The notes: generated by a model from the sequence alone, not told the origin. A DNA stretch of 64,000 nucleotides from Trichococcus paludicola (GCF_003052295.1 NZ_QBLC01000003.1:62001-126000), one strand, 5' to 3'. Shown: positions 20,496 to 29,842, numbered from the stretch's first letter. Made by a program: numbers and translations.

Positions 20496-20831
20496 ATGAA
20501 TCAAGTATCATTGATCGGGCGGCTGGTGCGGCCCATCCAAGTGCAACAGGTGAATGGGGAAAGGCAAGTCTGCAACAATACGCTGGCGGTGCAGCGCCTA
20601 AGGAAAGCGGATGAAGGCCAACCGCAAGCGGATTTCATCCCGGTCGTATTTTGGGGAGCAACCGCCAATCTGGTTGAACAGTATTGCGCCAAAGGGAACC
20701 AGATTGGTGTCAACGGCCATTTGGTTTCGCGTTCCTACGTCAATAAGCAAGAGCAACACGTCTATGTCATCGAATTGGTCGTGGAAGAATTGTATTTTGT
20801 TGAAGCGAAAAGAGAACAGGAAGCAGTCTGA
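20496..20831 (+). CDS. ssb: Short single-stranded DNA-binding protein
   Basis: OB-fold SSB of 111 residues: begins MNQVSLIGRLVRPIQVQ and has DFIPVVFWGATANLVEQYCAKGNQIGV, the conserved core strand. It lacks the Gly/Pro-rich linker and the acidic DDDIPF-type tail that recruits partners in the housekeeping SSB, so it resembles the short SsbB type (B. subtilis SsbB is ~113 residues), associated with natural transformation. AGAAGGAGGAATG ribosome binding site. Monocistronic, between two terminators. Confidence 0.88.
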   Translation: MNQVSLIGRLVRPIQVQQVNGERQVCNNTLAVQRLRKADEGQPQADFIPVVFWGATANLVEQYCAKGNQIGVNGHLVSRSYVNKQEQHVYVIELVVEELYFVEAKREQEAV

Positions 20832-20838
20832 TGCTTCC

Positions 20839-20875
20839 GCACAAAAGCCCCGGAGTCCGGGGCTTTTGTGCTTTA
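20839..20875 (+). terminator. Terminator after ssb
   Basis: Perfect 15-bp stem GCACAAAAGCCCCGG / CCGGGGCTTTTGTGC with AGT loop, followed by TTT. Confidence 0.85.
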
Positions 20876-20993
20876 AACGGCGATTTCCTTATTTATTCAT
20901 AGAAAATTCAAAGGTACGTGGTATCGTAGACGGGAAATGATGCCGCTTATCGGAAAAAAAGATATAATGAAAGAAATGAAAAGGGGAATCGCT

Positions 20994-21707
20994 ATGGAAA
21001 TTTTGATGATAGAAGACAATGAAGCCGTCTGCGAAATGATGGCGATGTTTTTTGAGAATGAAGGCTGGGAAGCTGCATTCAAACATGACGGGAAAGAGGG
21101 CCTGGAGGCATTCGCGACTGCAGACAAAAAATGGGATATGATCATCCTCGATCTGAACCTGCCTAGCATGGATGGGATGCAGGTCTGCCGTGAAATAAGG
21201 AAAATTTCCCAGTTTGTGCCGATCATCATGCTGACGGCGCGCGATTCGGAAAGCGACCAAGTCATCGGTCTGGAAATCGGTGCGGATGAATACGTCACGA
21301 AGCCGTTCAGCCCACTGACCCTGATAGCCCGCATCAAAGCGATGCACCGTCGCGCTTCGGTCGATCACTCGCAAGTGCAGGCCACGGATGATTTCGATGT
21401 GCTCACTGATCATGTCAAAATCAGCACGATCACGCGTGAAGCCTATCTTGACGGGAACCAAATAGAAAGTTTGACGCCGAAAGAATTCGAACTTTTCGCG
21501 TTATTGGCCGAACATCCGAAACAAGTATTTTCGAGGGAACATCTTTTGACTCGGATCTGGGAAGATCCTTATTACGGGGATGAACGGACAATCGATGCCC
21601 ACATCAAGAAATTGAGACAAAAAATAGAAGCAGTCGGACCACAAGTGATCCAAACGGTTTGGGGAGTCGGCTACAAATTCGACGACAGCGGAGTAGAGGA
21701 AAAATGA
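20994..21707 (+). CDS. OmpR-family response regulator
   Basis: Receiver domain at residues 1-~115 with acidic pair E7/D8 (MIEDNE), phosphoacceptor Asp53 (IILDLNLP), Thr and Lys switch residues (MLTARD, TKPF), then a winged-helix DNA-binding domain (residues ~135-237; LTPKEFELFALLAEHP, DERTIDAHIKKLRQKI). ATG 20994 has AAGGGG 8 bases upstream; ATGs further upstream would add a non-family extension. A TATAAT at 20963-20968 is the likely -10. Its stop overlaps the histidine kinase start. Regulated genes are unknown; ltaS lies directly downstream on the other strand. Confidence 0.9.
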   Translation: MEILMIEDNEAVCEMMAMFFENEGWEAAFKHDGKEGLEAFATADKKWDMIILDLNLPSMDGMQVCREIRKISQFVPIIMLTARDSESDQVIGLEIGADEYVTKPFSPLTLIARIKAMHRRASVDHSQVQATDDFDVLTDHVKISTITREAYLDGNQIESLTPKEFELFALLAEHPKQVFSREHLLTRIWEDPYYGDERTIDAHIKKLRQKIEAVGPQVIQTVWGVGYKFDDSGVEEK

Positions 21708-23125
21708 AGTACGTCTATCAACAAACCCTTGCTTTTTTCGCATTGATTCTAATAACTGTCAGTACGACCGGCATCCTGATCATCCAATACGTCACCAGTA
21801 ATATCTACGACGAGAAAGAGGCGCAGCTGTATGGCTATGCCGAATCGATCATCGATCAGAACATGACGATCCAGCAACTGGAGAGCGGCTCTACCTTGGT
21901 ATCCAACCAGGATGTCTCGTTTGCCATCTTTGATGCGGAGGATCATATGGTCTATCCGCAAGCGACAGATCTGTATACGAGCGGAATCAGCACGAAGGAT
22001 TTTGAGCGGCTCTCAGAAGGGGAACGGATTTCTTTAACGGAGCGGGATCGCGGCTTCCTGAATGAAAAAAAACGTTTCTTGACGGTTTATCTCCCGCTAT
22101 TTAATGCGACTACGGCCGAGTTCACAGGCTTCATAGCGGTAGGCTCGCCGGTAAAAGGCATAGAGGACGAAATCAACGAAATTGAGCACAACCTGCTTGT
22201 CGCAGTGCTGACTTCCGGGGGCATCGCGATTGTATTGAGCCTCGGCATCGCCAACTATTTGACCAGGCGCATCAAACGCATGCGGAGGGCCACCCATGAG
22301 ATTGCGTCAGGCAATTTTGATATCTCGCTGGAGAATCATCACAAAGATGAATTTGATGAGCTGTCGGAGGATTTCAACCAAATGGCAAGGTCTTTGAAAG
22401 CCTCCAACGAAGAAGTCGAACGCCAAGAGAATTTGCGGCGTCAGTTCATGATGGATGTTGCCCACGAGATGCGCACGCCGCTCACGACAATCAATGGCAT
22501 TCTTGAAGGGATCCAGCACCACATGATTCCAGAAGGACGGCGGGACAGGAGCATGCAACTGATGCAGAAAGAAACCAAAAGGCTGATCCGTTTGGTGAAT
22601 GAAAACTTGGACTATGAAAAAATTCGCTCTAATCAGATCGTTTTAGTGAAGCAAGAGTTTTCTGCGAAGGAGGCATTGGAGAATGTCGCGGAGCAGATGC
22701 GGGCAAAAGCACATGCGAAGGATGACCTGATTATCGTGCATGTGGATCAAGCAGACCGAATCTACGCGGACTATGATCGCTTTATCCAGATCATGGTGAA
22801 CCTCACACAGAATGCTATCCAATTCACGAAAAACGGCACGATTACCCTGTCGTCGTTCCCAGATGGGGAACAGCAAGTCATCCAGGTCAAGGACACGGGG
22901 ATCGGCATCGAGAAGAAGGATATCACGAGCATCTGGGAAAGATTCTATAAAGTGGATGTTTCCAGGAAGAACACGAAATTTGGCGAGTCGGGGATCGGAT
23001 TGGCAGTTGTTCAATCTTTAGTGATGAACCATAAAGGAACTGTCGACGTAGAGAGCAATCCCGGCGAGGGAACGACTTTCACGATTACCTTGCCCACCAA
23101 AACAGCACTCGAAAAAAATAGTTAA
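21704..23125 (+). CDS. Sensor histidine kinase with HAMP domain
   Basis: Partner of the preceding response regulator, with which it overlaps by four bases. Two membrane segments (residues ~8-28 and ~165-185) enclose an extracellular sensor of ~135 residues; a HAMP domain (ANYLTRRIKRMRRATHEIASG) follows. The H-box VAHEMRTPL has the phosphorylated His near residue 254; N-box NLTQNAIQF and G boxes DTGIGIE and GIGLAV are intact. Length 473. The signal is unknown. Confidence 0.9.
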   Translation: MKYVYQQTLAFFALILITVSTTGILIIQYVTSNIYDEKEAQLYGYAESIIDQNMTIQQLESGSTLVSNQDVSFAIFDAEDHMVYPQATDLYTSGISTKDFERLSEGERISLTERDRGFLNEKKRFLTVYLPLFNATTAEFTGFIAVGSPVKGIEDEINEIEHNLLVAVLTSGGIAIVLSLGIANYLTRRIKRMRRATHEIASGNFDISLENHHKDEFDELSEDFNQMARSLKASNEEVERQENLRRQFMMDVAHEMRTPLTTINGILEGIQHHMIPEGRRDRSMQLMQKETKRLIRLVNENLDYEKIRSNQIVLVKQEFSAKEALENVAEQMRAKAHAKDDLIIVHVDQADRIYADYDRFIQIMVNLTQNAIQFTKNGTITLSSFPDGEQQVIQVKDTGIGIEKKDITSIWERFYKVDVSRKNTKFGESGIGLAVVQSLVMNHKGTVDVESNPGEGTTFTITLPTKTALEKNS

Positions 23126-23126
23126 A

Positions 23127-23165
23127 AAAAGATCTGCCGGAATTTAAAATTCCGGCAGATCTTTT
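23127..23165 (+). terminator. Bidirectional terminator between kinase gene and ltaS
   Basis: Long palindrome AAAAAGATCTGCCGGAATTT and its complement between two convergent genes, flanked by A and T runs. Confidence 0.9.
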
Positions 23166-23167
23166 GA

Positions 23168-25345
23168 TTATTCAACTGTTTCTGTCTGTTCTTCTGCTGG
23201 GGTTTCTTCAGAAGCGGGTTGTTCTTCCGTTACGGGTCCTTCAGTAGCGGCTTGGTTGGCCGGGAACTCTGGGGCATCCGTCTGATAAAGCGGAACGCTT
23301 GAGACACCGTTGTTCGTGTAGTACAAGGAAGTGTTCAGATCGCCCAATTCCGCGATGTCCTCTTCCAGTTCGGCTGGAGAATCCACATAGCTGTGCAAGC
23401 TCTTGTCGACCGGCATGAATCCATCCGGAGTGTAGAAGCGAAGCAAGTCGCCATTGATGATCTGATCGGAGATGGCTAGCTGCAGTTCAGCTTGGGCCCG
23501 GATTTCAGCAACCTTTTGGATTACTTCTTCAGTCTGATAAGCAAGCGTACCTGTTTGGGTATGATAAACAGTATTTCCTAAAATAGTGTATTCACTTGTT
23601 ACGATGCTGCCGTTACGGAAAACAACGATTCCTTCATTTTGCGCTGACAACAGATCCTGTCCCAGTTGGACATAGGCTGAAGTATCGACACCAAGTAGAT
23701 GCATCACAGTAGGCAAGATATCAATCTGACCGCCATAGACATCGCTGATCTGTCCGGTACCGGAACCAGGGTTGTGAATGATGAACGGCACTTTTTGCAT
23801 CATGGCGTCGTCATAGGCACCCCACAAGTCTGCATTCCCTCCGATGAGAGGCGCGACCGTTTCATTGCGTGAGCTGGAAATTCCGAAGTGGTCGCCATAC
23901 AATACGAAAATCGTATTATCATAAAGCCCTGCATCCTTCATATATTGGAAGAATTCAGCCAAGGCCTCATCGGCATAGTGGACGGTATTGAAATAACCGT
24001 CAACCGTTTCGTCGCCGGTATCCAAGGCGAAGGTGTTGTTCATCTCGTCTTCAGGGAACGGGAAGTGGTTTGATACAGTTATGAACTTCGCGTAGAAAGG
24101 CTGCGGCAATTGTTCCAAGTATTGAGCCGATTCCTGGAAGAACAATTTATCCTTCAAACCGTACTCGACTGAATTTTCATCCGTCAGCGTGTAACTGCTG
24201 TCGGCATCAAAGAAATAATCATAGTCAAAAGATTTGTAGACATTATCGCGATCCCAGAAAGAGCCGACATTGCCGTGGAAAACGGCTGATGTGTAGCCAA
24301 AGGTTTCGCTCAAGATGGCCGGTGCCGATTGGAATGTATTGTCCGCACCAATCTGTGTGAAGGCTGATCCTTGAGGCAATCCGAACAGTGAATTGTCCAA
24401 CATCAGTTCGGCATCACTCGTTTTTCCTTGTCCAGTCTGGTGGAAGATGTTGCTGTAACTGTAGGAATCGCTGCTGTGATACAAGCTGTTCAGGAACGGC
24501 GTCACTTCCGCAGTTGTGCCTGTTTCATCGGTAAGCGACAAATCGATCAGGAACTGTTGCATACTTTCCAGATGGATGTAGACGACGTTTTTGCCTTCCG
24601 CTTGTCCGAAGTATTTTTGATTTGGTTCGGCGTAATGTTCACCCAGATAATCAAGGACGCTAGCCATATCCGAGCTGTCCGCGCTTGCGCGCACTTGGTT
24701 GGCTTGGGCTGTCTTGATTCCGTCATAGAGGGTGTAGACATTGATTCCCAAGTATTTGACGATATAGTTGCGGTCAAATGTTCTGGTCAACAATTGCGGG
24801 CGGCTTATTTCAGCCAGGCCCAGGTTAGCGGCGAAAATCGCAATCGAGGCTGCAACTGTCGCAAATGCCCATCTTTTCTTGAAGTTGCGTTCGTCGCGGT
24901 TTTTGCTGACGAATTTCTTATAGACATAGACGAGGACGAATGCGTCTATCCAATAGAACAGGTCGATCGGCTGCATCATGGCGATGACGCCCGAACCCAA
25001 GTTTTTGGTTGCGTTGGCTGAACCGAAAATGGTCTTAAGCGTCAAGAAATCCGTGAATTCACGATAATAGACGACATTGGCGAACAGCAGAAAGGAATTG
25101 AAAAAATAAAGGGCGATAAGACTCCGGTAACCTTTTTTAGGATTCTTTACAAAAAGGGAAATCCCCAGGATCAATAAAGTCGTTGAAATCGGGTTGATAA
25201 AAAGAATCAGCTGCTGGAACCAGCCGTCTACGCCTAAAGAGAACGCTGTGTGGTAAGCGAAATAGGTCTTCAGCCAGAAAAGGACAACGGCGAACAGGAA
25301 AAACCCGAATCGCGTCTGCAACTGTTCAGTTAATTTTTGTTTCAA
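23168..25345 (-). CDS. ltaS: Lipoteichoic acid synthase family protein
   Basis: Polymerises glycerol phosphate from phosphatidylglycerol on the outer face of the membrane. Five N-terminal membrane helices (residues ~12-185) are followed by an extracellular sulfatase-fold domain. The nucleophile threonine is in TGQGKTSDAE near residue 305; metal and substrate residues are seen in FHGNVGSFWDRD, ITVSNHFPF and VLYGDHFG. Length 725 exceeds the usual ~640 because of an acidic Glu/Pro/Thr-rich tail of ~45 residues. A GGAGGTCTC ribosome binding region precedes the ATG. A tandem repeat of TGTRAA boxes lies upstream. Confidence 0.93.
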   Translation of the reverse strand: MKQKLTEQLQTRFGFFLFAVVLFWLKTYFAYHTAFSLGVDGWFQQLILFINPISTTLLILGISLFVKNPKKGYRSLIALYFFNSFLLFANVVYYREFTDFLTLKTIFGSANATKNLGSGVIAMMQPIDLFYWIDAFVLVYVYKKFVSKNRDERNFKKRWAFATVAASIAIFAANLGLAEISRPQLLTRTFDRNYIVKYLGINVYTLYDGIKTAQANQVRASADSSDMASVLDYLGEHYAEPNQKYFGQAEGKNVVYIHLESMQQFLIDLSLTDETGTTAEVTPFLNSLYHSSDSYSYSNIFHQTGQGKTSDAELMLDNSLFGLPQGSAFTQIGADNTFQSAPAILSETFGYTSAVFHGNVGSFWDRDNVYKSFDYDYFFDADSSYTLTDENSVEYGLKDKLFFQESAQYLEQLPQPFYAKFITVSNHFPFPEDEMNNTFALDTGDETVDGYFNTVHYADEALAEFFQYMKDAGLYDNTIFVLYGDHFGISSSRNETVAPLIGGNADLWGAYDDAMMQKVPFIIHNPGSGTGQISDVYGGQIDILPTVMHLLGVDTSAYVQLGQDLLSAQNEGIVVFRNGSIVTSEYTILGNTVYHTQTGTLAYQTEEVIQKVAEIRAQAELQLAISDQIINGDLLRFYTPDGFMPVDKSLHSYVDSPAELEEDIAELGDLNTSLYYTNNGVSSVPLYQTDAPEFPANQAATEGPVTEEQPASEETPAEEQTETVE

Positions 25346-25379
25346 AAAAGAGACCTCCTATGATATCTTGTGGAACACA

Positions 25380-25437
25380 TGTAAATTTCATGTGAATTTT
25401 TAAGGGTAATGTGTGTTGTTTGTGAATTTTATGTAAA
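25380..25437. promoter_or_regulatory. Two tandem TGTRAA-N5-TGTRAA boxes upstream of ltaS
   Basis: TGTAAA-N5-TGTGAA at 25380-25396 and TGTGAA-N5-TGTAAA at 25421-25437 lie 41 bases apart. The spacing and hexamers resemble the direct-repeat sites of OmpR-family regulators such as WalR (TGTWAH-N5-TGTWAH) or PhoP. They are 35-92 bases upstream of the divergent ltaS start. Confidence 0.5.
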
Positions 25438-25607
25438 ATGAGCTAGTGTCATTATATTCTGAATGCTTTTGATAGTCAATCGAAGCACCGTAAAGTTTTT
25501 CCTAAGTTTTTAACAAGAACAGTTGCTTTTTTCAGGATTTTTCGAGAAAATGGGTCTTTCCATGTATCTGATTAAAGGAACAAAACTGACAAAGGTGAGC
25601 ATAGATT

Positions 25608-26261
25608 ATGATATTTTTAAAAGGGCTGTATGAGTGGGTGGCTGCTTCGCTGGAATCATCCGTCAATCATTTTCCGCTCATACAATTAGTTTTCAACAGC
25701 GTGGACAAGACTATACTGTATTATTTGATTTTTCTGGTCCTGCGGGTAGCCTATCTGCTGCACAGGCACCGCAAGACCGGCAAGAAAATCCCCTTATATA
25801 AGGAAGGGTTGTTGCATGCTCTGTTTATCTACATCGTGCTGCTGCTTCAACTGACGGTTTTTCGCAACGAAGAGACCTTCTGGACTGTCGAGTATCACAA
25901 AATCGATTGGTCGGCGATCCATTGGCTGCCGTTGGTGGATACGGTTAAACTCTTTTACGGGGACTCCGGTTTTTCGGCTTGGTATAATTCGTGGGGGAAC
26001 GTCGTCTGGTTTATGCCGTTGGGCTTCGTGGGTCCGTATCTGTTCAGGAAAAAATGCAGTTTCCTCAAAGTGACGGCGGTCGGCTTTCTTTTTTCCGCCA
26101 CAATCGAGTTTCTCCAACTCATCTTTCAGACGGGCGTGACGCATATCGATGATGTCTTCTTCAATACGTTGGGTGCAGCAATCGGCTACGGCATCTGGGT
26201 ATCTTCAAAAAAACACAGTAGGGCAGAACGGACAATTGACTATAAAGGAAGAAAACAATGA
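25608..26261 (+). CDS. VanZ-like membrane protein
   Basis: A 217-residue protein with about five hydrophobic segments. The central NVVWFMPLGFVGPYLF and the later SATIEFLQLIFQTGVTHIDDVFFNTLGAAIGYGI are the characteristic VanZ-family motifs. VanZ confers low-level teicoplanin resistance in some enterococci, but most family members have no known function. The stop overlaps the next gene by four bases. It is divergent from ltaS across a 262-base spacer. Confidence 0.85.
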   Translation: MIFLKGLYEWVAASLESSVNHFPLIQLVFNSVDKTILYYLIFLVLRVAYLLHRHRKTGKKIPLYKEGLLHALFIYIVLLLQLTVFRNEETFWTVEYHKIDWSAIHWLPLVDTVKLFYGDSGFSAWYNSWGNVVWFMPLGFVGPYLFRKKCSFLKVTAVGFLFSATIEFLQLIFQTGVTHIDDVFFNTLGAAIGYGIWVSSKKHSRAERTIDYKGRKQ

Positions 26262-27442
26262 AAAAAATAATCATTACGCAAATAAGCGAAAAAAAAATTA
26301 AGGCAGGGAATCCCTTGCTGCAGTTCGAGGATTTTCCGAATGAACTCAGCTTTTCTGAAGGCGAAATCGTCGAACTGGTCGATTCTCGCCAAGCATTCGT
26401 AGCAAAAGCCTATTTGGCCAAACAGAACAAAGGCGTCGGATGGGTGTTTTCGTTGGATAACGCGGATAGTTTCAATGAAGCGTTATTCAAAAAACAGTTT
26501 GAAAATGCGAAACGCAAGCGCACGGATCTGCAATCGGACCCGGAAACGACTACCTATCGGATTTTCAATGCGGAGGGTGACGGCATTCCTGGTGTCACCA
26601 TCGACCATTATGACGGCTTTGCGGTAGTATCCTGGTACAGCGGAGGCATTTTCCGCTACCAAGCCGCCATTATCGCTGCCTTTCAAACGGTCTTCCCGGA
26701 AACGAAGGGCATCTATGAAAAATTCCGTTACCAACGGAAAGACAGCCTGATCAGCCGCTTCGTCACGGGTGAAGCAGCCCCGACGCCTCTGATCGTGAAG
26801 GAGAACGGCATCAACTATGCGACGTATCTGGATGATGGGCTGATGACGGGTATTTTCCTGGATCAGCGCGACGTACGCGGTGCTCTGACGGAGCGTTATG
26901 CGGCAGGCAAACGGGTGTTGAACACTTTCAGCTACACGGGCGCTTTCTCTGTCGCTGCAGCCATGGGCGGAGCAATCGAAACAACAAGTGTCGATGTTGC
27001 GAACCGTTCGTTGGAACGGACCAAAGAACAATTCGCCGTCAACAACCTGGATGGCGAGGCGCAAAAAATCTATGTCATGGATGTCTTCGATTTCATCCGC
27101 TACGCCATCCGCAAAGAATTGCAGTATGACGTGACCATCATCGATCCGCCGAGCTTTGCCCGCACCAAAAAGCGGACTTTCTCGGTCACGAAGGATTACA
27201 CCCAGTTGTTGGAGGAGCTGATCCAGATCACCGCACCGGATGGTACACTGATCGTTTCTTCCAACGCCGCCAACTACAAGGAAAAGAATTTCAAACAGGA
27301 CATCGACCAAGCCTTCAAGAACAGCCATTGTGACTATCGTATACTGGAAACCTTCCATCTGCCGAGCGACTTCGCTGTTCCTGCAGGCAGCAAGACCAGC
27401 GATTACCTGAAGGTCTTCATCATCAAGAAACTGACGAGATAG
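26258..27442 (+). CDS. Class I rRNA methyltransferase with PUA domain (RlmI-like)
   Basis: SAM-dependent 23S rRNA cytosine-C5-type methyltransferase. Residues ~1-75 form a PUA domain; residues ~80-180 the EEHEAD-like linker (FNAEGDGIPGVTIDHYDG); the catalytic Rossmann part has LNTFSYTGAFSVAAAMGGA (SAM-binding, ~227-245), TSVDVANRSL, and the substrate loop IIDPPSFARTK near 295. Length 394. In RlmI-family enzymes this group methylates C1962. It is translationally coupled to the VanZ-like gene. AAGGAAG ribosome binding site. Confidence 0.88.
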   Translation: MKKIIITQISEKKIKAGNPLLQFEDFPNELSFSEGEIVELVDSRQAFVAKAYLAKQNKGVGWVFSLDNADSFNEALFKKQFENAKRKRTDLQSDPETTTYRIFNAEGDGIPGVTIDHYDGFAVVSWYSGGIFRYQAAIIAAFQTVFPETKGIYEKFRYQRKDSLISRFVTGEAAPTPLIVKENGINYATYLDDGLMTGIFLDQRDVRGALTERYAAGKRVLNTFSYTGAFSVAAAMGGAIETTSVDVANRSLERTKEQFAVNNLDGEAQKIYVMDVFDFIRYAIRKELQYDVTIIDPPSFARTKKRTFSVTKDYTQLLEELIQITAPDGTLIVSSNAANYKEKNFKQDIDQAFKNSHCDYRILETFHLPSDFAVPAGSKTSDYLKVFIIKKLTR

Positions 27443-27453
27443 GAAAAGCTGAG

Positions 27454-27474
27454 CGAACCCGTGAAGCTAGCCAA
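27454..27474 (+). repeat. Possible 3' fragment of family 2 repeat
   Basis: CGAACCCGTGAAGCTAGCCAA resembles the 3' end of the family 2 repeat at 45461-45480 with few mismatches. Only this end is present. Confidence 0.4.
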
Positions 27475-27573
27475 CGCTTTGGATGGCATGGAACATTTTG
27501 CAATTTTGGGAAGCACCTATGGTGACGCACTTTTGAGTACAGAGAAATTTATATTATTCCTACAATATAGAGA

Positions 27574-27620
27574 AAAGAGAACGGAGCTGCCTCTAAATGA
27601 GGTGGCTCCGTTCTCTTTGC
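27574..27620. terminator. Bidirectional terminator between methyltransferase and flavoprotein genes
   Basis: AAAGAGAACGGAGC..CCTC pairs with GAGG..GCTCCGTTCTCTTT around TAAAT, between convergent genes. Confidence 0.85.
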
Positions 27621-27632
27621 GAATGGATGTTT

Positions 27633-28898
27633 TTATTCTTCCCAATCTGCAGCCGCATGCTGCCCGGCAGTGTGCCCTGTAACAAAGGCGCCGGTGATGT
27701 TGTAGCCGCCTGTGTAGCCGTTATAGTCGATCAGTTCGCCGCAGAAATAAAGCCCCCGCGTCAGTTTGCTTTCCATTGTCTTCGGATTGATTTCCTTCGT
27801 GGAGACGCCTCCGCCAGTGACAAAGGCCTTATCCAATGGATGCGTGCCGTTCACTTCGAAGGAGAAATTTTTGGAGAAGTCGGCGAAAGCTTTGATTTCC
27901 TTCGGCGTCAATTCCTTCAGGGACTTCTGCGGATCGATAGCGGCTTGGCTGCAACCGAACAGCAGATAACGCTCTGGCATCAGGTCTTTCCAACCGTTTT
28001 TAACGCTCTTTTCCGGTTGGGCCTTGATGAGCTTCTGCAACTGTTGCTCGACGGCACCCAATGAAAGTTCCGGCAGGACATCCAAGGACATCGTGACAGT
28101 CTCGGTTTTGTCGCGCTTCATTGTCTGATGGACAAACATCGAACAACGCAAAGCGGCGGGACCGGACACGCCGAAATGGGTGAAGATCATGTCCATTTGG
28201 TGGGACACGACTGTTTTGCCTTTTTTATTTTTAATGCTGAGGGCAACGTTGCGCAGGGACAGCCCCTTCAGTTCGCTTGAACGGATGAAGTCTGCATCGG
28301 ATGTGATTGGTGCTTCGGTCGGGTACAATTCAGTGATGGTGTGTCCAGCTGCTTTGGCGAACTTGTAGCCATCGCCTTTGGATCCTGTTCGCGGTAGAGC
28401 CTTCCCGCCGGTTGCCAGAATGATCCGATCCGCCGGGAGGATTTCGCCATCCTCCAAAAGGACACCGGTCACCTGTCCGTTTTCGATCAGGATGCGTTCC
28501 ACTTTTATGTTGGTCCGGATCTGGACCTGCAGCCGCTTCAGTTCCTCGATGAATGCTTCGAGGATCGTCCTGGCCTTGTCCGTGACAGGGAACATCCGGC
28601 CGTGATCCTCTTCCTTCAGGGCGACGCCGCGTTCGATAAAGAAGGTCATGATGTCATATTGACTGAATTGAGTAAAGCTGCTGTGCAGGAATTTTCCGTT
28701 TCCGGGAATATGCCGGATGATTTCCTCTTCGGGACGATTGTTGGTGACGTTGCAGCGTCCGCCGCCTGTCAAAAGCAATTTTTTCCCGAGACTTGGATTT
28801 TGTTCGAGGAGCGTCACTTCAGCCCCTGCTTCGGCAGCTGTGCAAGCCGCCATCAGACCGCTCGAACCTCCACCGACAATAATGATGCGTGTTTTCAT
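27633..28898 (-). CDS. HI0933-family FAD-dependent oxidoreductase
   Basis: Flavoprotein of 421 residues. The N-terminal dinucleotide-binding fold GGGSSGLMAACTAAE is at residues ~8-22, followed by LLTGGGRCNVTN, a hallmark of the HI0933/YhiN family. The C-terminal region has VTGGGVSTKEINPKTMESK and FCGELIDYNGYTGGYNITGAF, also diagnostic. The physiological reaction of this family is not established. It is convergent with the methyltransferase gene and shares its terminator. Confidence 0.9.
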   Translation of the reverse strand: MKTRIIIVGGGSSGLMAACTAAEAGAEVTLLEQNPSLGKKLLLTGGGRCNVTNNRPEEEIIRHIPGNGKFLHSSFTQFSQYDIMTFFIERGVALKEEDHGRMFPVTDKARTILEAFIEELKRLQVQIRTNIKVERILIENGQVTGVLLEDGEILPADRIILATGGKALPRTGSKGDGYKFAKAAGHTITELYPTEAPITSDADFIRSSELKGLSLRNVALSIKNKKGKTVVSHQMDMIFTHFGVSGPAALRCSMFVHQTMKRDKTETVTMSLDVLPELSLGAVEQQLQKLIKAQPEKSVKNGWKDLMPERYLLFGCSQAAIDPQKSLKELTPKEIKAFADFSKNFSFEVNGTHPLDKAFVTGGGVSTKEINPKTMESKLTRGLYFCGELIDYNGYTGGYNITGAFVTGHTAGQHAAADWEE

Positions 28899-29253
28899 AT
28901 TATATAATTTCTCCGTTCTTTTGCTGCACTTACTTTATCACAGATATGTCCATCTGAAAATGGCTTTCTTTTCAGAATGATCACGAAAAAATAGGCTTTC
29001 CTTCATTAAATATTCAAAGATCGCGGCTATACTGTGTTCATACCCAAAGATAATCGTTTCTTTTTCCTTTTCTGTACCCGCAGAAGAACCCCTCCCTCTT
29101 GGACGGAAACGGGGCTTTGATTGCTGAAATGCTAATCAGCAATCATGCAGAATGATTTTTTTCTGTAAGCCTTGATTTCCGTTCATTTTTTTTGCCTGAA
29201 AGGGTATAATAGCCGTATAGTACAGTTATTTTTGAAGAAGTGAGGGAATAGAA
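28899..29253. other. Intergenic region between divergent flavoprotein and nitroreductase genes
   Basis: The 355-base spacer holds the promoters of both divergent genes. A TATAAT at 29205-29210 serves the nitroreductase gene. A hairpin GATTGCTGA/TCAGCAATC (29119-29144) with a T run 12 bases further is the only other structure seen; it could be a leftover terminator. No coding potential is visible. Confidence 0.5.
29205..29210 (+). promoter_or_regulatory. -10 element of nitroreductase gene
   Basis: Consensus TATAAT 44 bases upstream of the start codon; no convincing -35 at 17 bases. Confidence 0.5.
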
Positions 29254-29781
29254 ATGGATTTCATGAAAGTAATGCATACGAGACAAACAACACGCAGCTA
29301 CCAAACGTTAGAGCTGTCGCAAGGTCAAGTGGAACTGATACTGCATGCTGGGCAAAATGCACCAGTCAGCCGCGGCCGCTTTGAGGATTACCATATCACG
29401 GTCATAAAAAATTCGGAAATTTTGGCAGCGATTACATCTGCGGCGAAGGAAGTGACGGGCAATAAGGACAAAGATCCCTTGTACGGAGCACCTGCCTTTT
29501 TCGTTATTTCCGTTAAGGAACCGGCTAAACCAGGCAGCATCGCAAGCGCAGCCGCAATCGTAGAAAATATGCACCTGCAGGCAACCGCAGAACTGTTGGG
29601 AAGCTGCTTCCTGATGGGACTCATGGCGAACGGCACATTGGATGCTGAAGGGATCCGCGAAAAAATGGGGATTCCCGACGGTTTCACGCCTGTCGCCGGA
29701 ATGGTGGCCGGCTACCCGCATGGCTATCTGCATGACCGGCCGCGCACATTGGAAAAAATCGCCAGCAATATCGTCGAATAG
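29254..29781 (+). CDS. Nitroreductase family protein
   Basis: FMN-dependent oxidoreductase of the nitroreductase superfamily, 175 residues. The N-terminal MHTRQTTRSYQ is the usual FMN phosphate-binding region; ILHAGQNAPVSRGRFEDYHITVI corresponds to the substrate-side helix; VAGMVAGYPHG near residue 150 is the C-terminal FMN motif. Similar small members reduce flavins, quinones or nitro compounds; the natural substrate is unknown. GAAGTGAGGGAA ribosome binding site. Monocistronic with its own terminator. Confidence 0.85.
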   Translation: MDFMKVMHTRQTTRSYQTLELSQGQVELILHAGQNAPVSRGRFEDYHITVIKNSEILAAITSAAKEVTGNKDKDPLYGAPAFFVISVKEPAKPGSIASAAAIVENMHLQATAELLGSCFLMGLMANGTLDAEGIREKMGIPDGFTPVAGMVAGYPHGYLHDRPRTLEKIASNIVE

Positions 29782-29797
29782 GACGGTTCAGGCAATG

Positions 29798-29842
29798 AAA
29801 AACGACCTCAGGAGAAACGTTCAGGTTTCCCGGGTCGTTTTT
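29798..29842 (+). terminator. Terminator after nitroreductase gene
   Basis: AAAAACGACC and GGTCGTTTTTT form the base of a hairpin with an inner GAAAC/GTTTC pairing, 17 bases after the stop. Confidence 0.85.
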
